Positions 1-8,849 are shown, counted from the first letter of the stretch. The stretch is DNA of 64,000 nucleotides from JADKFD01 sp050250665 (GCA_050250665.1 JBFWOF010000026.1:25301-89300), one strand, 5' to 3'. A program made the numbers and translations. Notes: generated by a model from the letters alone, not told the origin.

Positions 1-1218
1 GCCGAAGGCACCATCCCGGCCTGGGAGGGCGGCATCCAGCAACCGATTGCAGCCTATGCCGGCCCGGGCACGCTGCATGCCGATCCCTATGCCGATGACG
101 CCGTGCTGTACACGGTGAAGGCGGAGAATCTGGAACAGTACGCCGCGCTGCTGAGCCCCGGTCTGCAGGCGATGCTGAAGCGCTATCCGCAGAGCTTCCG
201 CATTCCGGTCTATCCCAGCCGGCGCAGCCATGCGGCGCCGCAGTGGGTGTACGACAACACCCGCAAGAATGCGCAGAGCGCACGCCTGACCGAGGACGGC
301 AACGGCATCGAAGGTGCCTACGGTGGCATCCCCTTCCCGCTGGCAAAGCTGCCGCTGCAGATCTACTGGAATCACGTCACCCGCTGGCGTGGACAGTTCA
401 TTTCCAACGAGGGCACCGATGCCAGCGTCTATCCGGATGGCAAGCTCAGCCTGGTGTCGCGCAACACCGAGGTGAAGTTTCAGTACTATGACCCCGAGGG
501 CAGCGCCGACACCCTGAACAACCGTCTGTTCGCGCTGAAGTCGGCGGTGACGTCGCCGCCGCGACTGGCGCGTTCGGGTGTGCTGGTGCACGAAACCCTG
601 AATCAGGATGCGGCATCTCGCCAGGCCTGGGTCTACGACAACGGCCGCCGTCGCGTGCTGCGGGCGCCACTGCTGGCCTTCGACATGAGCGTCAGCGCGG
701 CCGACGGCCTGATGACCGCCGACGACACCGATATGGTCAATGGATCACCCAGCCGCTTCGACTGGAAGCTGATCGGCAAGCAGGAAATGCTGATTCCCTA
801 CAACAACTATGCGCTGGAACAGCTTGAAGTCGAGAAGCTGCTGACGCCCAATCATCTGAATCCTGATCAGACCCGTTTCGAGCTACACCGGGTGTGGGTG
901 ATCGAAGCCACACTCAAGACCGAATGGCGGCATGTCTACAGCCGCCGAGTCTTCTATCTGGATGAAGACAGCTGGAGTGTCGCGATCGCCGATCAGTACG
1001 ACACCAATGACAAGCTATGGCGCGTCAGTCTGGCCTTCCTGAAGAACTTCTACGAGCTGCCGGCCACGCTGCCGGCGGCCTATGCCTTCCATGATCTGCA
1101 GTCCGGCCGCTACCACGTGCAGGGACTGGCCAGGGACAGCAAGGAAGCGATGACCCTGGAGCCGGTACCGGCCGACACCCAGTTCACGCCCGCCGCGCTC
1201 AGCAAGTTCATTCGCTGA
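1..1218 (+). CDS. DUF1329 family periplasmic/outer-membrane protein, 5' end outside window
   Basis: The frame is open from the first base to a TGA at 1216, so about 405 codons are visible and the start codon and signal peptide lie left of the window. The first residues, AEGTIPAWEGG, are the conserved opening of mature DUF1329 proteins, which are exported and thought to have a LolA/LolB-like lipid-binding fold. Family knowledge: members usually sit beside a DUF1302 protein and an RND-type exporter, which would be to the left and unseen. No enzymatic role is established. A GTG at 103 lies inside the conserved domain and is not the start. Confidence 0.8.
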   Translation, partial: AEGTIPAWEGGIQQPIAAYAGPGTLHADPYADDAVLYTVKAENLEQYAALLSPGLQAMLKRYPQSFRIPVYPSRRSHAAPQWVYDNTRKNAQSARLTEDGNGIEGAYGGIPFPLAKLPLQIYWNHVTRWRGQFISNEGTDASVYPDGKLSLVSRNTEVKFQYYDPEGSADTLNNRLFALKSAVTSPPRLARSGVLVHETLNQDAASRQAWVYDNGRRRVLRAPLLAFDMSVSAADGLMTADDTDMVNGSPSRFDWKLIGKQEMLIPYNNYALEQLEVEKLLTPNHLNPDQTRFELHRVWVIEATLKTEWRHVYSRRVFYLDEDSWSVAIADQYDTNDKLWRVSLAFLKNFYELPATLPAAYAFHDLQSGRYHVQGLARDSKEAMTLEPVPADTQFTPAALSKFIR

Positions 1219-1225
1219 TCCGAAA

Positions 1226-1254
1226 GCACGGGGCACGGGGCACGGGGCACGGGG
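1226..1254. repeat. Heptanucleotide tandem repeat (gcacggg x4)
   Basis: Four perfect copies of the 7-mer gcacggg plus one base lie between the convergent DUF1329 and DsbA-like genes, followed by aaaggc. The same array and the same aaaggc tail recur at 44104-44128, which makes this a dispersed element and not a chance run. Confidence 0.85.
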
Positions 1255-1284
1255 AAAGGCTAAAACTCTTCGTGCCCTCGGCGC

Positions 1285-1935
1285 TTAGGCAAGCAGCGCC
1301 GCTGCCCTGGCAATGGCGTCGCCCAGCACCTCGGGCGGCTGCGCGCCGGAGACGCCTTCTCGCAGCTGCGGGAACACGAAGCAGGGCACGCCGCTGATAC
1401 CCACGCGTCGCGCCAGTTCCTCATCGGCACGCACCTCATCGGCAAAAGCGCTGCCGCTCAGCAAGGACTGCACCTGCTCATTGGCCAGTCCGCACTCCAC
1501 GCCCAGCTCTCGCAAGGTGGCGTGATCCGAGATCGCGCGTCCCTCATGCAGATAGGCCTGAAACAGGCGCTCCTTGAGTTCGGTCTGAAGCCCGTGCCGA
1601 TGCGCCAGCGCCAGCAGCCGGTGCGCATCGAAGGTGTTCGAAGGGCGGATGCGATCGAAGCGCAGATCCAGCCCGCGAGCGCGTCCGGCCTGCACCATGC
1701 GGGCGATGAAGCTCTCACCTTCGGCCCGGGTCTGTCCGTACTTTTCTGCCAGCCTGGCCGCATAGTCGACCTGCTCGGGCGCTTCCGTCGGCGCCTCCGG
1801 ATTCAGCTCGAAAGCGCGCCAGCGCAGCGACACCGGAACGGATGAGGCGGCCATTGCCTGTTCCAGCGAGCGCTTGCCAACCCAGCACCAGGGGCAAGCG
1901 ATATCCGACCAGATTTCAATTTGAACGGTGTCCAT
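1285..1935 (-). CDS. DsbA family oxidoreductase, FrnE-like
   Basis: 216 aa thioredoxin-fold protein. A C14-P-W-C17 redox motif follows the first beta strand (IEIWSDIACPWCW), and a GVP near residue 184 is the expected cis-proline. Residues between are mostly helical, as in the FrnE/2-hydroxychromene-2-carboxylate isomerase branch of DsbA. There is no signal peptide, so it is probably a cytoplasmic thiol oxidoreductase or isomerase rather than the periplasmic DsbA. It lies 50 bp downstream of rarD on the same strand and may share its transcript. The substrate cannot be told from sequence. Confidence 0.88.
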   Translation of the reverse strand: MDTVQIEIWSDIACPWCWVGKRSLEQAMAASSVPVSLRWRAFELNPEAPTEAPEQVDYAARLAEKYGQTRAEGESFIARMVQAGRARGLDLRFDRIRPSNTFDAHRLLALAHRHGLQTELKERLFQAYLHEGRAISDHATLRELGVECGLANEQVQSLLSGSAFADEVRADEELARRVGISGVPCFVFPQLREGVSGAQPPEVLGDAIARAAALLA

Positions 1936-1985
1936 GGCACACAGTGTAGAAGACGCTGCGTGAGGTCGGGTGAAATCCGGTCACG

Positions 1986-2921
1986 TCAGCGCTCCACCGA
2001 GGGCGCTGCGGCATCCACGGCGACCACCCTGGCCGATTTCTGCCCGCGCCGCCAACCATCGGCGGCATAGAGCGCCAGTGCCGCCCAGATGCAGCCGAAC
2101 CCGACAGCCTGGGTGACATCGAAGCTTTCGCCCAGGATGAAGATGCCGCACAGCAGTTGCAGGCTGGGGCCGATGTACTGCAGCAGGCCGATCAGTGAAT
2201 AGGGTATGCGCCGCGCGCCGTAGGCAAATCCGATCAGCGGCAGCGCCGTCAGCGCACCACCGACGATCAGCAAGGCATCGGTGCGCAGATCGCCGCCGGC
2301 GAATACGCCCAGGCCCTGCCATTCGGTCCACAGCAACCAGCCCAGCGCCACCGGAAACAGGATCAGACTTTCGACGGCCAGACCGGGCACCGAATCCACC
2401 GCGACCAGCTTGCGGATCAGGCCATACACGCCGAAGCTGCAGGCCAGCGCCAGCGCGATCCAGGGCGGCTCGCCATGCACCAGCGCCAGCCACAGCACGC
2501 CCGCTGCGGCTATCGCCACTGCTGTCCATTGCGTCCTGTTGAGGCGCTCATGCAGCACCACCACGCCGAGCAGCACATTGACCAGCGGGTTGATGAAATA
2601 GCCCAGACTGGCCTCGACCACGCGACCGTTGGTGACCGCCCAGATATAGATGCCCCAGTTGACGCTGATCAGCACACTGGACAGCAGCAACATGCGCCCC
2701 ACCTTGGCACCGGACAGGGCTCGGCCCAGCCAGCTGCTGCCGTCACGAATCAGCAGGTAGCCAACGACGAACACGCCGCACCAGATCACCCGATGGGCAA
2801 TGATCTGCATCGCCGGCACCGCCTTCAGCAGATACCAATAGAGCGGAAACACCCCCCAGAGCACGAAAGCAGAAATCGCAGCGAGCAGGCCGCGGCGATC
2901 GACGGGTGGGGTGTGGGTCAT
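1986..2921 (-). CDS. rarD: EamA family transporter RarD
   Basis: 311 aa, almost entirely hydrophobic, with about ten membrane helices in two EamA repeats. The N-terminal part (GLLAAISAFVLWGVFPLYW, then IIAHRVIWC) is typical of RarD, and the C-terminal half holds the PLIGFAYGARRIPYSLIGLLQY stretch seen in this family. RarD is an inner-membrane permease of the drug/metabolite transporter superfamily; its substrate is not firmly known, and the name comes from chloramphenicol sensitivity work in other bacteria. It is followed on the same strand by the FrnE-like gene. Confidence 0.88.
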   Translation of the reverse strand: MTHTPPVDRRGLLAAISAFVLWGVFPLYWYLLKAVPAMQIIAHRVIWCGVFVVGYLLIRDGSSWLGRALSGAKVGRMLLLSSVLISVNWGIYIWAVTNGRVVEASLGYFINPLVNVLLGVVVLHERLNRTQWTAVAIAAAGVLWLALVHGEPPWIALALACSFGVYGLIRKLVAVDSVPGLAVESLILFPVALGWLLWTEWQGLGVFAGGDLRTDALLIVGGALTALPLIGFAYGARRIPYSLIGLLQYIGPSLQLLCGIFILGESFDVTQAVGFGCIWAALALYAADGWRRGQKSARVVAVDAAAPSVER

Positions 2922-3025
2922 CGGGCGTCGGCAAGGTCCGGACGGCGGTCGGCGATACTACGCCGTCTGTCTGCGCCTACGCCAACGCCGCGAGCCGGTG
3001 GATGGCGGCGCACGCTCGCAGCCGG

Positions 3026-4138
3026 TCATCGAAGGGCGCCATCGAAAGCCAGTTCGACCTCCCGCGATCCCGGTTCGCCGTAGCGCTTCGCCAACGCGGT
3101 GGGCTGACACAGCGCCGGGTCGGCGAAGATTTCGACCAGCGCCTCGTGGATGGCGTCGACATCGTCGCCGTACATGAAGTAGCTCCAGCGGTTCTCCTGG
3201 CCGATGGTCGTGCCGCTGCGGACGAGTCCGGAGCCCTTCAGGCGGGAAATGACGCCGATCATGGTCGTGCGCACGGCGTCGGCATGTTCGTTGCTGATCG
3301 GGCACCCGGCGCCCAGATCGAAGACCAGGGTCAGCTGTTGCGGCCGATCCCGCAGCAGCGCGGCATGGCCACGCTGTTTCAATTCCTGCAGGACCATCTG
3401 TTCGTAGTGAAACAACGAGCCCTGAAACCAGGATGTGGCCATCGACCCCGGGTAGTAACTGCCATCCACGCGGCGCACAGCCTGATCTGATTGCGCCTCG
3501 ACCGACAGCAGCTTCAGGTACTCGGCCAGCCCGAAGGCGGCCACCTGCTCATCCACCCGTCGCGTCACATCCTGGAGGTGCGCCCACAGGGCCTCATCGG
3601 AATGCGTTCTCAGCTGCTGCCAGCCCAGCTCCCATTCGCAGCGCGGAAAGGCCTTCGGCGCCTGCGCCTCGCCGCGCTCGCGCAGCGCGCCCTGCTCTGC
3701 CCACGCTGGCGGATCTTCGCCACTGCACCATTGCTCGAATTCGGCATCGGGGCAGCGGAAATGCTCGCGATACTGGCGCATGAAGTCAGCAAAGGACTCG
3801 CGGTAGACGATTGCGCCACTGATCTGCGGATCCACAGCCTCGTAGCCTTCGCTGTGAAAGCGCTTCAGCAGACCGTGTATCGCCGAGTACACGGCGCGCA
3901 CTTCCGCCCCCATGGACATGGCCAGGCCGATGCGGTCAAAGCTGACGTGAACGTCGCCGAGTTCCGAGCTGAAAGCCGTGAACATGCCGTCGTCGTCGTC
4001 GAAACGGATGTCGGGCTCGAAAGCCAGCAGAATCTCCCGCGCCCGCTGCAGGCGCCGAAGCTGATCCGGATGCGGCTCGCCCTTGCGACCGCGTTTGCGC
4101 AAGGCCGCAGGAATGCGAAGCGAGAAGTCGTAGGACAT
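3026..4138 (-). CDS. Hypothetical protein, 370 aa, no recognised domain
   Basis: Soluble, acidic, full-length-looking protein starting MSYDFSLRIPAALRKRG. It has no signal peptide, no membrane segment and no motif I can assign to a family. Features seen: an acidic DDDD run near residue 50, a region rich in Trp/Glu/Arg around 150-185, and a C-terminal part (about 260-350) with regular alternating strands and helices. A GGGA Shine-Dalgarno lies 7 bases before the ATG. Codon use looks native and the frame has no interruption, so it is probably a real gene. It lies 104 bp upstream of rarD on the same strand. Possibly an uncharacterised lineage-specific family; I assign no function. Confidence 0.7.
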   Translation of the reverse strand: MSYDFSLRIPAALRKRGRKGEPHPDQLRRLQRAREILLAFEPDIRFDDDDGMFTAFSSELGDVHVSFDRIGLAMSMGAEVRAVYSAIHGLLKRFHSEGYEAVDPQISGAIVYRESFADFMRQYREHFRCPDAEFEQWCSGEDPPAWAEQGALRERGEAQAPKAFPRCEWELGWQQLRTHSDEALWAHLQDVTRRVDEQVAAFGLAEYLKLLSVEAQSDQAVRRVDGSYYPGSMATSWFQGSLFHYEQMVLQELKQRGHAALLRDRPQQLTLVFDLGAGCPISNEHADAVRTTMIGVISRLKGSGLVRSGTTIGQENRWSYFMYGDDVDAIHEALVEIFADPALCQPTALAKRYGEPGSREVELAFDGALR

Positions 4139-4389
4139 GGGCGAATCCCGATTGATCCAGGTTGGGTCGGCTGTCGAACACCGGCATTTCCGGGCCAGCG
4201 ATCATGGCCTTGCCGGCAGGCGTGGCGGCGACGATATCAGCGAAGGCCCAGCCAGTTCAGTGCGAAGTGTCCTGAGAGTCTTGGTGTCACGGCGCACGGA
4301 CGTCGCGCACGCGCGGGACTAGTTTGCGATGACCGGACGCAGGCCAATCACCGGCAGCGCCGCGACCTTCGCAATCACTGGAGAACGCC

Positions 4390-4566
4390 ATGAACAAAGA
4401 TCAGTTGGACGGACGCGTCAAGGAAGTCAAAGGCAAGGTCAAGGAAGTCACCGGTCGGGTGATCGGCGACAAGACCATGGAGAACAAGGGCAAACTGCAA
4501 AACGCCGTCGGCAAGGCTCAAGCCGGCTACGGCGATGTCAAGGAAGACATCAAGGACGCGGTTTGA
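4390..4566 (+). CDS. CsbD family stress-response protein
   Basis: 58 aa, highly charged: MNKDQLDGRVKEVKGK, then a second helix rich in K, Q and G ending VKEDIKDAV. This matches the CsbD fold (four-helix bundle, conserved KGKVKE and GKAQ motifs). CsbD proteins are small, abundant, general-stress-induced proteins of unknown biochemical role. GGAGAACGCC just before the ATG supplies a Shine-Dalgarno. It stands alone between divergent and convergent neighbours. I see no alternative-sigma promoter clear enough to annotate. Confidence 0.85.
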   Translation: MNKDQLDGRVKEVKGKVKEVTGRVIGDKTMENKGKLQNAVGKAQAGYGDVKEDIKDAV

Positions 4567-4699
4567 TCCTTTCGTGAACAATGCCTTCCGCGTCCGTGTG
4601 GCGCGGGAGGCGCGGTGCCGTCGCTCGGCGCAAGCAGCGACCGTCGTTTCACCGAGTTTCCCTATTGCCGCGGTGAAATCGCGGTGACAAAGCCCGGAA

Positions 4700-4724
4700 A
4701 CAACAAAGCCCCGCAGTGCGAGGC
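4700..4724 (-). terminator. Rho-independent terminator of tRNA-Val
   Basis: Read leftward, gcctcgc-act-gcggggc forms a 7-bp stem with one G-T pair, followed by tttgttgttt. It lies about 30 bp past the 3' end of the tRNA and is the likely end of its transcript. Confidence 0.75.
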
Positions 4725-4755
4725 CTTGAGAAGTGTTTTTTTTCAATCGCTTGCG

Positions 4756-4830
4756 TGGTGGGCGGTGCAGGGATCGAACCTGCGACCCTTGCCGTGTGAA
4801 GGCAATGCTCTACCGCTGAGCTAACCGCCC
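4756..4830 (-). tRNA. tRNA-Val (anticodon CAC)
   Basis: On the minus strand: acceptor GGGCGGT pairs with ACCGCCC, D arm GCTC...GAGC, anticodon stem TTGCC/GGCAA with loop TTCACAC (anticodon CAC, reads GTG), T arm GCAGG-TTCGATC-CCTGC, discriminator A and an encoded CCA. All stems pair. It is a single-gene unit with its own promoter and terminator. Confidence 0.96.
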
Positions 4831-4848
4831 GATGCAAGCGAGCCGCGA

Positions 4849-4878
4849 AGCATAGGCGCTGGCGCGGCTGATCGTCAA
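4849..4878 (-). promoter_or_regulatory. Sigma-70 promoter of tRNA-Val
   Basis: Leftward TTGACG (4873-4878) and TATGCT (4849-4854) are separated by 18 bp. The predicted start of transcription is roughly 10 bp before the mature tRNA 5' end. The GC-rich stretch after the -10 box resembles a stringent discriminator, which is inference. Confidence 0.72.
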
Positions 4879-4978
4879 CTCGGCTTTGCGATTGACGCAA
4901 TCAAGAGCCTCCAGACCAGTCCGGACCTACATCAGCAGCCAGACCTTCTGCGGCGCTGCGGCTGCGTGTGAGCAGGAT

Positions 4979-5002
4979 CATCCGCCGCTCACGCGGCGGA
5001 TG
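4979..5002 (-). terminator. Perfect 10-bp hairpin after the Tyr/Gly/Arg-rich gene
   Basis: catccgccgc-tcac-gcggcggatg is a perfect inverted repeat beginning 5 bp past the stop codon of the leftward gene. There is no T tract on that strand, so it may stabilise the mRNA end or be a non-canonical terminator. Confidence 0.5.
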
Positions 5003-5007
5003 AGAGT

Positions 5008-5655
5008 TCAGCGCGTGTCGCGGCCGCGGCGGTTGTCGACGTGCTCGCGGGCGCGGTCGTAGGCGCTCTGGTTGCGATAGCCATAGTCAGACCGCTCGTA
5101 GCTGGCGCGACGATAGTCGTTGCGACCAGAGCCGTGCCGATCGCGGTCATAGCCGCGCGCGTATCCCCGGTTGTATCGGCTGTGGTCGCGGTAGCCGTAG
5201 TCACGATGGCCGTAGCTGCGATGACCATGGCTGCGATAGCCACGGTCGTAGTAGCGCGGGCCGCTGCTGTAGCGATAGCCGTAGCTGTAGCCACCGTAAT
5301 AGCGGGGTGCGTAATAGCTGCTGTAGTAGCGCGGGGCGTGGTAGCCGCCGTAATAACGCGAGCCACAGCCGTAATAGCAGTCGTCGTAATGGCGTGCGTA
5401 GTAACGCGGCGAGGAACGGTAACTGCTGAGGTACCAGGGATCGGCCCAGGGATCGCGGTAGCCGTAGCCACTGTAGCCCCAACTGGGTCCATAGCCGAAT
5501 GCGCTGAAGGAGCGATAGCCATGGTTGCCGATGGCGACGGAGTAGCCACCATGGCGGCCATAGTCGGTGTAGCCAATGGACCAGTTGCCGGCGCTGGCGG
5601 CGCCTGCATAGCTGAATCCGACGAAAGTGATCAACAATGCCAGCCAACGAATCAT
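5008..5655 (-). CDS. Secreted Tyr/Gly/Arg-rich low-complexity protein
   Basis: 215 aa. The start at 5655 is preferred because GGAGG lies 8 bases upstream and it gives a clean signal peptide (MIRWLALLITFVGFSYAGAASA); an in-frame start 12 codons earlier lacks this. The mature part is dominated by Tyr, Gly, Arg and Ser in degenerate short repeats (RYYxxYYAPRYYGGY, GYRSHGHRSYGHRDYGYRD), turning more charged at the C terminus. Two Cys are close together (DDCYYGCGSRYY). No catalytic motif is visible. The composition suggests an intrinsically disordered, possibly adhesive or cross-linkable envelope or extracellular protein, but that is inference. The opposite strand shows a long spurious Val/Ala frame caused by the codon bias. 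Confidence 0.75.
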   Translation of the reverse strand: MIRWLALLITFVGFSYAGAASAGNWSIGYTDYGRHGGYSVAIGNHGYRSFSAFGYGPSWGYSGYGYRDPWADPWYLSSYRSSPRYYARHYDDCYYGCGSRYYGGYHAPRYYSSYYAPRYYGGYSYGYRYSSGPRYYDRGYRSHGHRSYGHRDYGYRDHSRYNRGYARGYDRDRHGSGRNDYRRASYERSDYGYRNQSAYDRAREHVDNRRGRDTR

Positions 5656-5793
5656 GGTGATGTCCTCCGTTCCTTCGCCCCGGAAGGTCATTCCAAAGTA
5701 AAGGACGCGGCTGAATCGCGGATGAAGTTTGGGGGTTGTTCGGTGCCGCGTTCAGCTGACCGGCGATTCGGTCGTTCGCGCCGGCTCCTGTAG

Positions 5794-5811
5794 GTCCAGA
5801 CTTGTCTGGAC
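5794..5811. repeat. Palindrome GTCCAGACTTGTCTGGAC (repeat family C)
   Basis: An 18-bp near-perfect palindrome (8-bp arms, 2-bp centre) preceded by tgtag. Identical or one-base variants occur at 25269, 44171, 44214 and 58838, always intergenic. Confidence 0.8.
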
Positions 5812-5880
5812 GCTCTGGTCCCGCGGTGAAGAAGCTGTTTCGACCCGACACTGCATACGGGCCATGAACCACAAGCTGGC

Positions 5881-5959
5881 CTGTAGGAGCGACCTCGCGT
5901 CGCGACCGGCCGACCGCACGTCCGCGGCATTGGTCGCGCCGCAAGGGCGCTCCTACAGG
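5881..5959. repeat. REP/BIME-like element, family B (ctgtaggagc ends)
   Basis: Outer ends ctgtaggagc and gctcctacag are inverted, with inner gcgaccggc and tggtcgcgcc segments. Related units lie at 58561-58634 and 58889-58968. The 408-bp gap from 5656 to 6063 holds this unit, the family C palindrome at 5794 and, at about 5964-5999, a half-copy of the family E repeat (ctcgcaatgacg). I see no gene in it. Confidence 0.8.
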
Positions 5960-6063
5960 TGAACGAAGCCGTCGCTGCGCTCCTCGCAATGACGCCGGCA
6001 CTGGTTGGTGCGGCCACTTCGGTCGTAGCCGCGGCCTGTCGAAGCCTATCAACCCACCCTGCC

Positions 6064-8208
6064 CTACGCCTCCGCCAGAGGCCGCAGCCAGAATGCCCGG
6101 TGGATGCGCTGGTCGCGCACGAAATCAGGCGGGATGCTGGCTTCCGTGACGTCGTCGACGCGGGCAATCGCGGACAGTTCCGGATCGATCTTGAAGCGTC
6201 GCAGGTTGCAGACGAACAGCACCCGGCCGCCCGGCGCCAGGCAGCGCAGGGCATCGCGCAACAGGGCGGCGTGATCGCGCTGCACGTCGAAGACCGTCGG
6301 CGTGCGCTTGGAGTTGGAGAAGGTCGGCGGGTCGACATAGATCAGATCGAACTGGCCGCGGCAGTTGCCCAGCCAGCGCACGGCATCATCGGCCACCAGG
6401 CGGTGACGACGGCTGTCAATCTGGTTCAGCCGGAAGTTGCGCTCGGCCCACTGGATGTAGGTGGGTGACAGATCAACGCTGGTGCTCTCGCTGGCACCGC
6501 CGAGTACTGCCGCCACCGTGGCCGAGGCGGTGTAGCAGAACAGGTTGAGAAAACGCAGTCCGCGCGAGCTGTCCTGGATCCAGGCACGCACCTGGCGGCC
6601 GTCAAGGAACAGGCCGGAATCCAGGTAATCCTGCAGATTCACTTCCAGCCGGGCGTCGGCCTCGCGCACGATGAAGTGATCGCCGCTGTGGTCCTGCCGC
6701 CGGTACTGACCTTCGGGGGTCTGACTGCGACGCTGCTTGAGGTAGATGCGCTCGGTGGGTATGTCGAAGGCGCGGCGCGCGGCGAACACCAGATCCTTGA
6801 AGCGTTCTTCGGTCTTGGCCTGCGGAATCTCGCTCGGCGCCTGATATTCCTGGATATGCAATCGATCGCCGTAGACATCGATGGCGGCCGCGTATTCGGG
6901 CAGATCGGCGTCGTAGACGCGATAGCACTCGATCTGCTCACGCTCCAGCCAGCGCTTCAGGCGCTTGCGATTCTTGTTGATGCGGTTGTAGACCATCTCG
7001 GCGCCGGGGCTGCGGAAGCGCACCGGCGCATCGGCGCGGTGCTCGGCCGCGGCAGTGATCGGACCGGTGATCAACAGGCATTCCAGACTGCCGTTGTAGA
7101 TCTTCTGGATCTTCTCGGCGCGCAGCTCGGTGGCCCGCGCCAGCGCGTCGCTGCCGGCGATCAGGGCAAAACGCCAGCCGACAAAACCCTGCTTCAGGCC
7201 GGCACCGAATTCGCGGTGCAGCGGCATCAGTTCGCGCTCCTGCCCGAGGCGCTGGCCATAAGGCAGATTGCCCACGACCAGACCGGCGGCGAAATTCGCG
7301 GGCGGCTTCAGGCGGGTCGCGTCCAGTGTGCCGAGCTGGCAGAAACCGGCCATGCGCGCGGTCTGCAGCTGGCCACGAGCGATGCGGATGGCCTGGGCAT
7401 CGCTGTCGCTGCCGAAGGCGCGGGCGCGCATCTGGCGCAGACCCTGCTGGGCGCGCTCATCGGCCGCGGCTCGCACCTCGTTCCACAGGCTCGCATCGTG
7501 CCCGCCCCAGCGTGACCAGGCAAAATCCTGACGCAGGTTCTGCGCCGGCACGCCAGCCGCCATCCACAGCGCTTCGATCAGCAAGGTGCCGCCGCCGCAG
7601 AAGGGATCGACGATCGCCACTTCCTGATCCGCCATTTCCGGCCAGCCGGCGCGTACCAGCACGCCGGCCGCCAGATTCTCCTTGATCGGCGCTTTGTGAC
7701 CGGGCCTCCGGTATCCGCGTTCGTGCAGGGCGCCGCCAACCATGTCCAGCGACACCGCCGCCCGCGAGCCCTTCAGGGCCACATTGACCGTGACATCGGG
7801 CGATTCGGCATCGACGAAGGGGCGTGCGCCGCCGTGTTCGCGGAAGGCGTCGGCGATGGCGTCCTTGACCCGCAGCATGGCGAAGCGGGTGTCGTTGAAG
7901 GCCGGTGACTTGCCCGCCACCTGCACCGCAAAGCGATGATCGGCGCTGAAATGTTCATGCCAGCGCACGGTGCGCGCGAGCGCATAGAGATCGTCCGGAT
8001 TGGCAATCTCGCCCGCTGCCAGACGCAGCAGCCAGCGACTCGGCAGACGCGCCTGATAGCCGATGGCATAGGCCGCAGCCAGCGTGGCCGAGCACTCGAC
8101 GCCGGCCACGGTTTCGCGGATGTCCTCGGCGCCGAGGGCGGCCAGTTCACGCGCCAGCAGGGTTTCCAGGCCGCGCGCGCAGGTGGCGAAAAAACTGAGT
8201 GTGCTCAT
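6064..8208 (-). CDS. rlmKL: Bifunctional 23S rRNA methyltransferase RlmK/RlmL
   Basis: 714 aa, the usual length for the fused enzyme. Order: THUMP domain (about 45-160), RlmL methyltransferase with IVDPFCGGGTLLIEA (SAM motif) and NLPYG (catalytic NPPY variant) between about 190 and 380, then the RlmK Rossmann domain with LNLFCYTASATVAA and YVDPPTFSNSKR. The N-terminal half makes m2G2445 and the C-terminal half m7G2069 in 23S rRNA (E. coli numbering). The start overlaps the stop of the upstream hydrolase as ATGA, so the two are translationally coupled. Confidence 0.96.
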   Translation of the reverse strand: MSTLSFFATCARGLETLLARELAALGAEDIRETVAGVECSATLAAAYAIGYQARLPSRWLLRLAAGEIANPDDLYALARTVRWHEHFSADHRFAVQVAGKSPAFNDTRFAMLRVKDAIADAFREHGGARPFVDAESPDVTVNVALKGSRAAVSLDMVGGALHERGYRRPGHKAPIKENLAAGVLVRAGWPEMADQEVAIVDPFCGGGTLLIEALWMAAGVPAQNLRQDFAWSRWGGHDASLWNEVRAAADERAQQGLRQMRARAFGSDSDAQAIRIARGQLQTARMAGFCQLGTLDATRLKPPANFAAGLVVGNLPYGQRLGQERELMPLHREFGAGLKQGFVGWRFALIAGSDALARATELRAEKIQKIYNGSLECLLITGPITAAAEHRADAPVRFRSPGAEMVYNRINKNRKRLKRWLEREQIECYRVYDADLPEYAAAIDVYGDRLHIQEYQAPSEIPQAKTEERFKDLVFAARRAFDIPTERIYLKQRRSQTPEGQYRRQDHSGDHFIVREADARLEVNLQDYLDSGLFLDGRQVRAWIQDSSRGLRFLNLFCYTASATVAAVLGGASESTSVDLSPTYIQWAERNFRLNQIDSRRHRLVADDAVRWLGNCRGQFDLIYVDPPTFSNSKRTPTVFDVQRDHAALLRDALRCLAPGGRVLFVCNLRRFKIDPELSAIARVDDVTEASIPPDFVRDQRIHRAFWLRPLAEA

Positions 8209-8741
8209 GCCGCCACCGCCGCTGCGCGCGTCCGCCAGCGGCGCAGAAAGCGCTCGAAGTCGGCGTCGATGGCGTCGATGACGTCGGTCAGGCGATGGTC
8301 GGCATCGTACAGCTTGAATTCGGCCGCATTCGACTTGGCCAGCGCGTAGACCTCATCAGGCCCGATCAACTCGTCATGCCAGCCATGGACGATGGCGATA
8401 TGGGTGGCACGCAGACCGAGATCGGGCGCGATACCGGGCAGACGCACCGGCGGCGCCAGCAGGAACAGGCCGTCGATATCCCGCTGCAAGGAAGCCAGTC
8501 CGGAGACGTAGGCGCCCAGGCTGGACCCGACCAGGATCAGCGGGCGCGGCGCCGCGTCGATCTTCGGCAGCAAACGATCCAGCCGCTGCAGCGGATCGAC
8601 GATGCCCTGATCGTCGACCCGTTCGCTGCTGAATCCCAGCGCCTCGGCCACCTGGGCCAGGCGTGTGACCTTGGTGGCATTGGGACCGCTTTCCATGCCA
8701 TGCGACAGGATCACATGGCCAGTTGCTGCTGAAACAGACAT
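8205..8741 (-). CDS. Small alpha/beta hydrolase (YqiA/UPF0227-like size)
   Basis: 178 aa. A nucleophile elbow G72-S-S74-L-G76 follows a beta strand (PLILVG), HG at 14-15 fits the oxyanion loop, an Asp in VHGWHDELIGPD and a His in DADHRLTD complete the catalytic triad. This is a compact single-domain serine hydrolase without lid; the substrate is unknown. Its last 4 bases overlap the rlmKL start, so it is the first gene of a two-gene leftward operon. The divergent amidase starts 108 bp away and the promoters of both must lie in that gap. Confidence 0.85.
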   Translation of the reverse strand: MSVSAATGHVILSHGMESGPNATKVTRLAQVAEALGFSSERVDDQGIVDPLQRLDRLLPKIDAAPRPLILVGSSLGAYVSGLASLQRDIDGLFLLAPPVRLPGIAPDLGLRATHIAIVHGWHDELIGPDEVYALAKSNAAEFKLYDADHRLTDVIDAIDADFERFLRRWRTRAAAVAA

Positions 8742-8849
8742 CGATGACTCCAGAGATGGGCGACGCCGCTGCGGCAGCAGACTGCCGCGCGCCGCGCTGA
8801 CGATGCCCGTATCCTACCGAAGCTGCAGCCACTACCCGCGGACAGACCG

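Noticed and set aside
5041..5793. 250-aa rightward frame rich in Val/Ala/Ile opposite the Tyr/Gly/Arg-rich gene
   Set aside because: It is the complement of Tyr/Gly/Arg codons, has no Shine-Dalgarno or motif, and runs into family C repeats. The leftward gene has a signal peptide and ribosome site.
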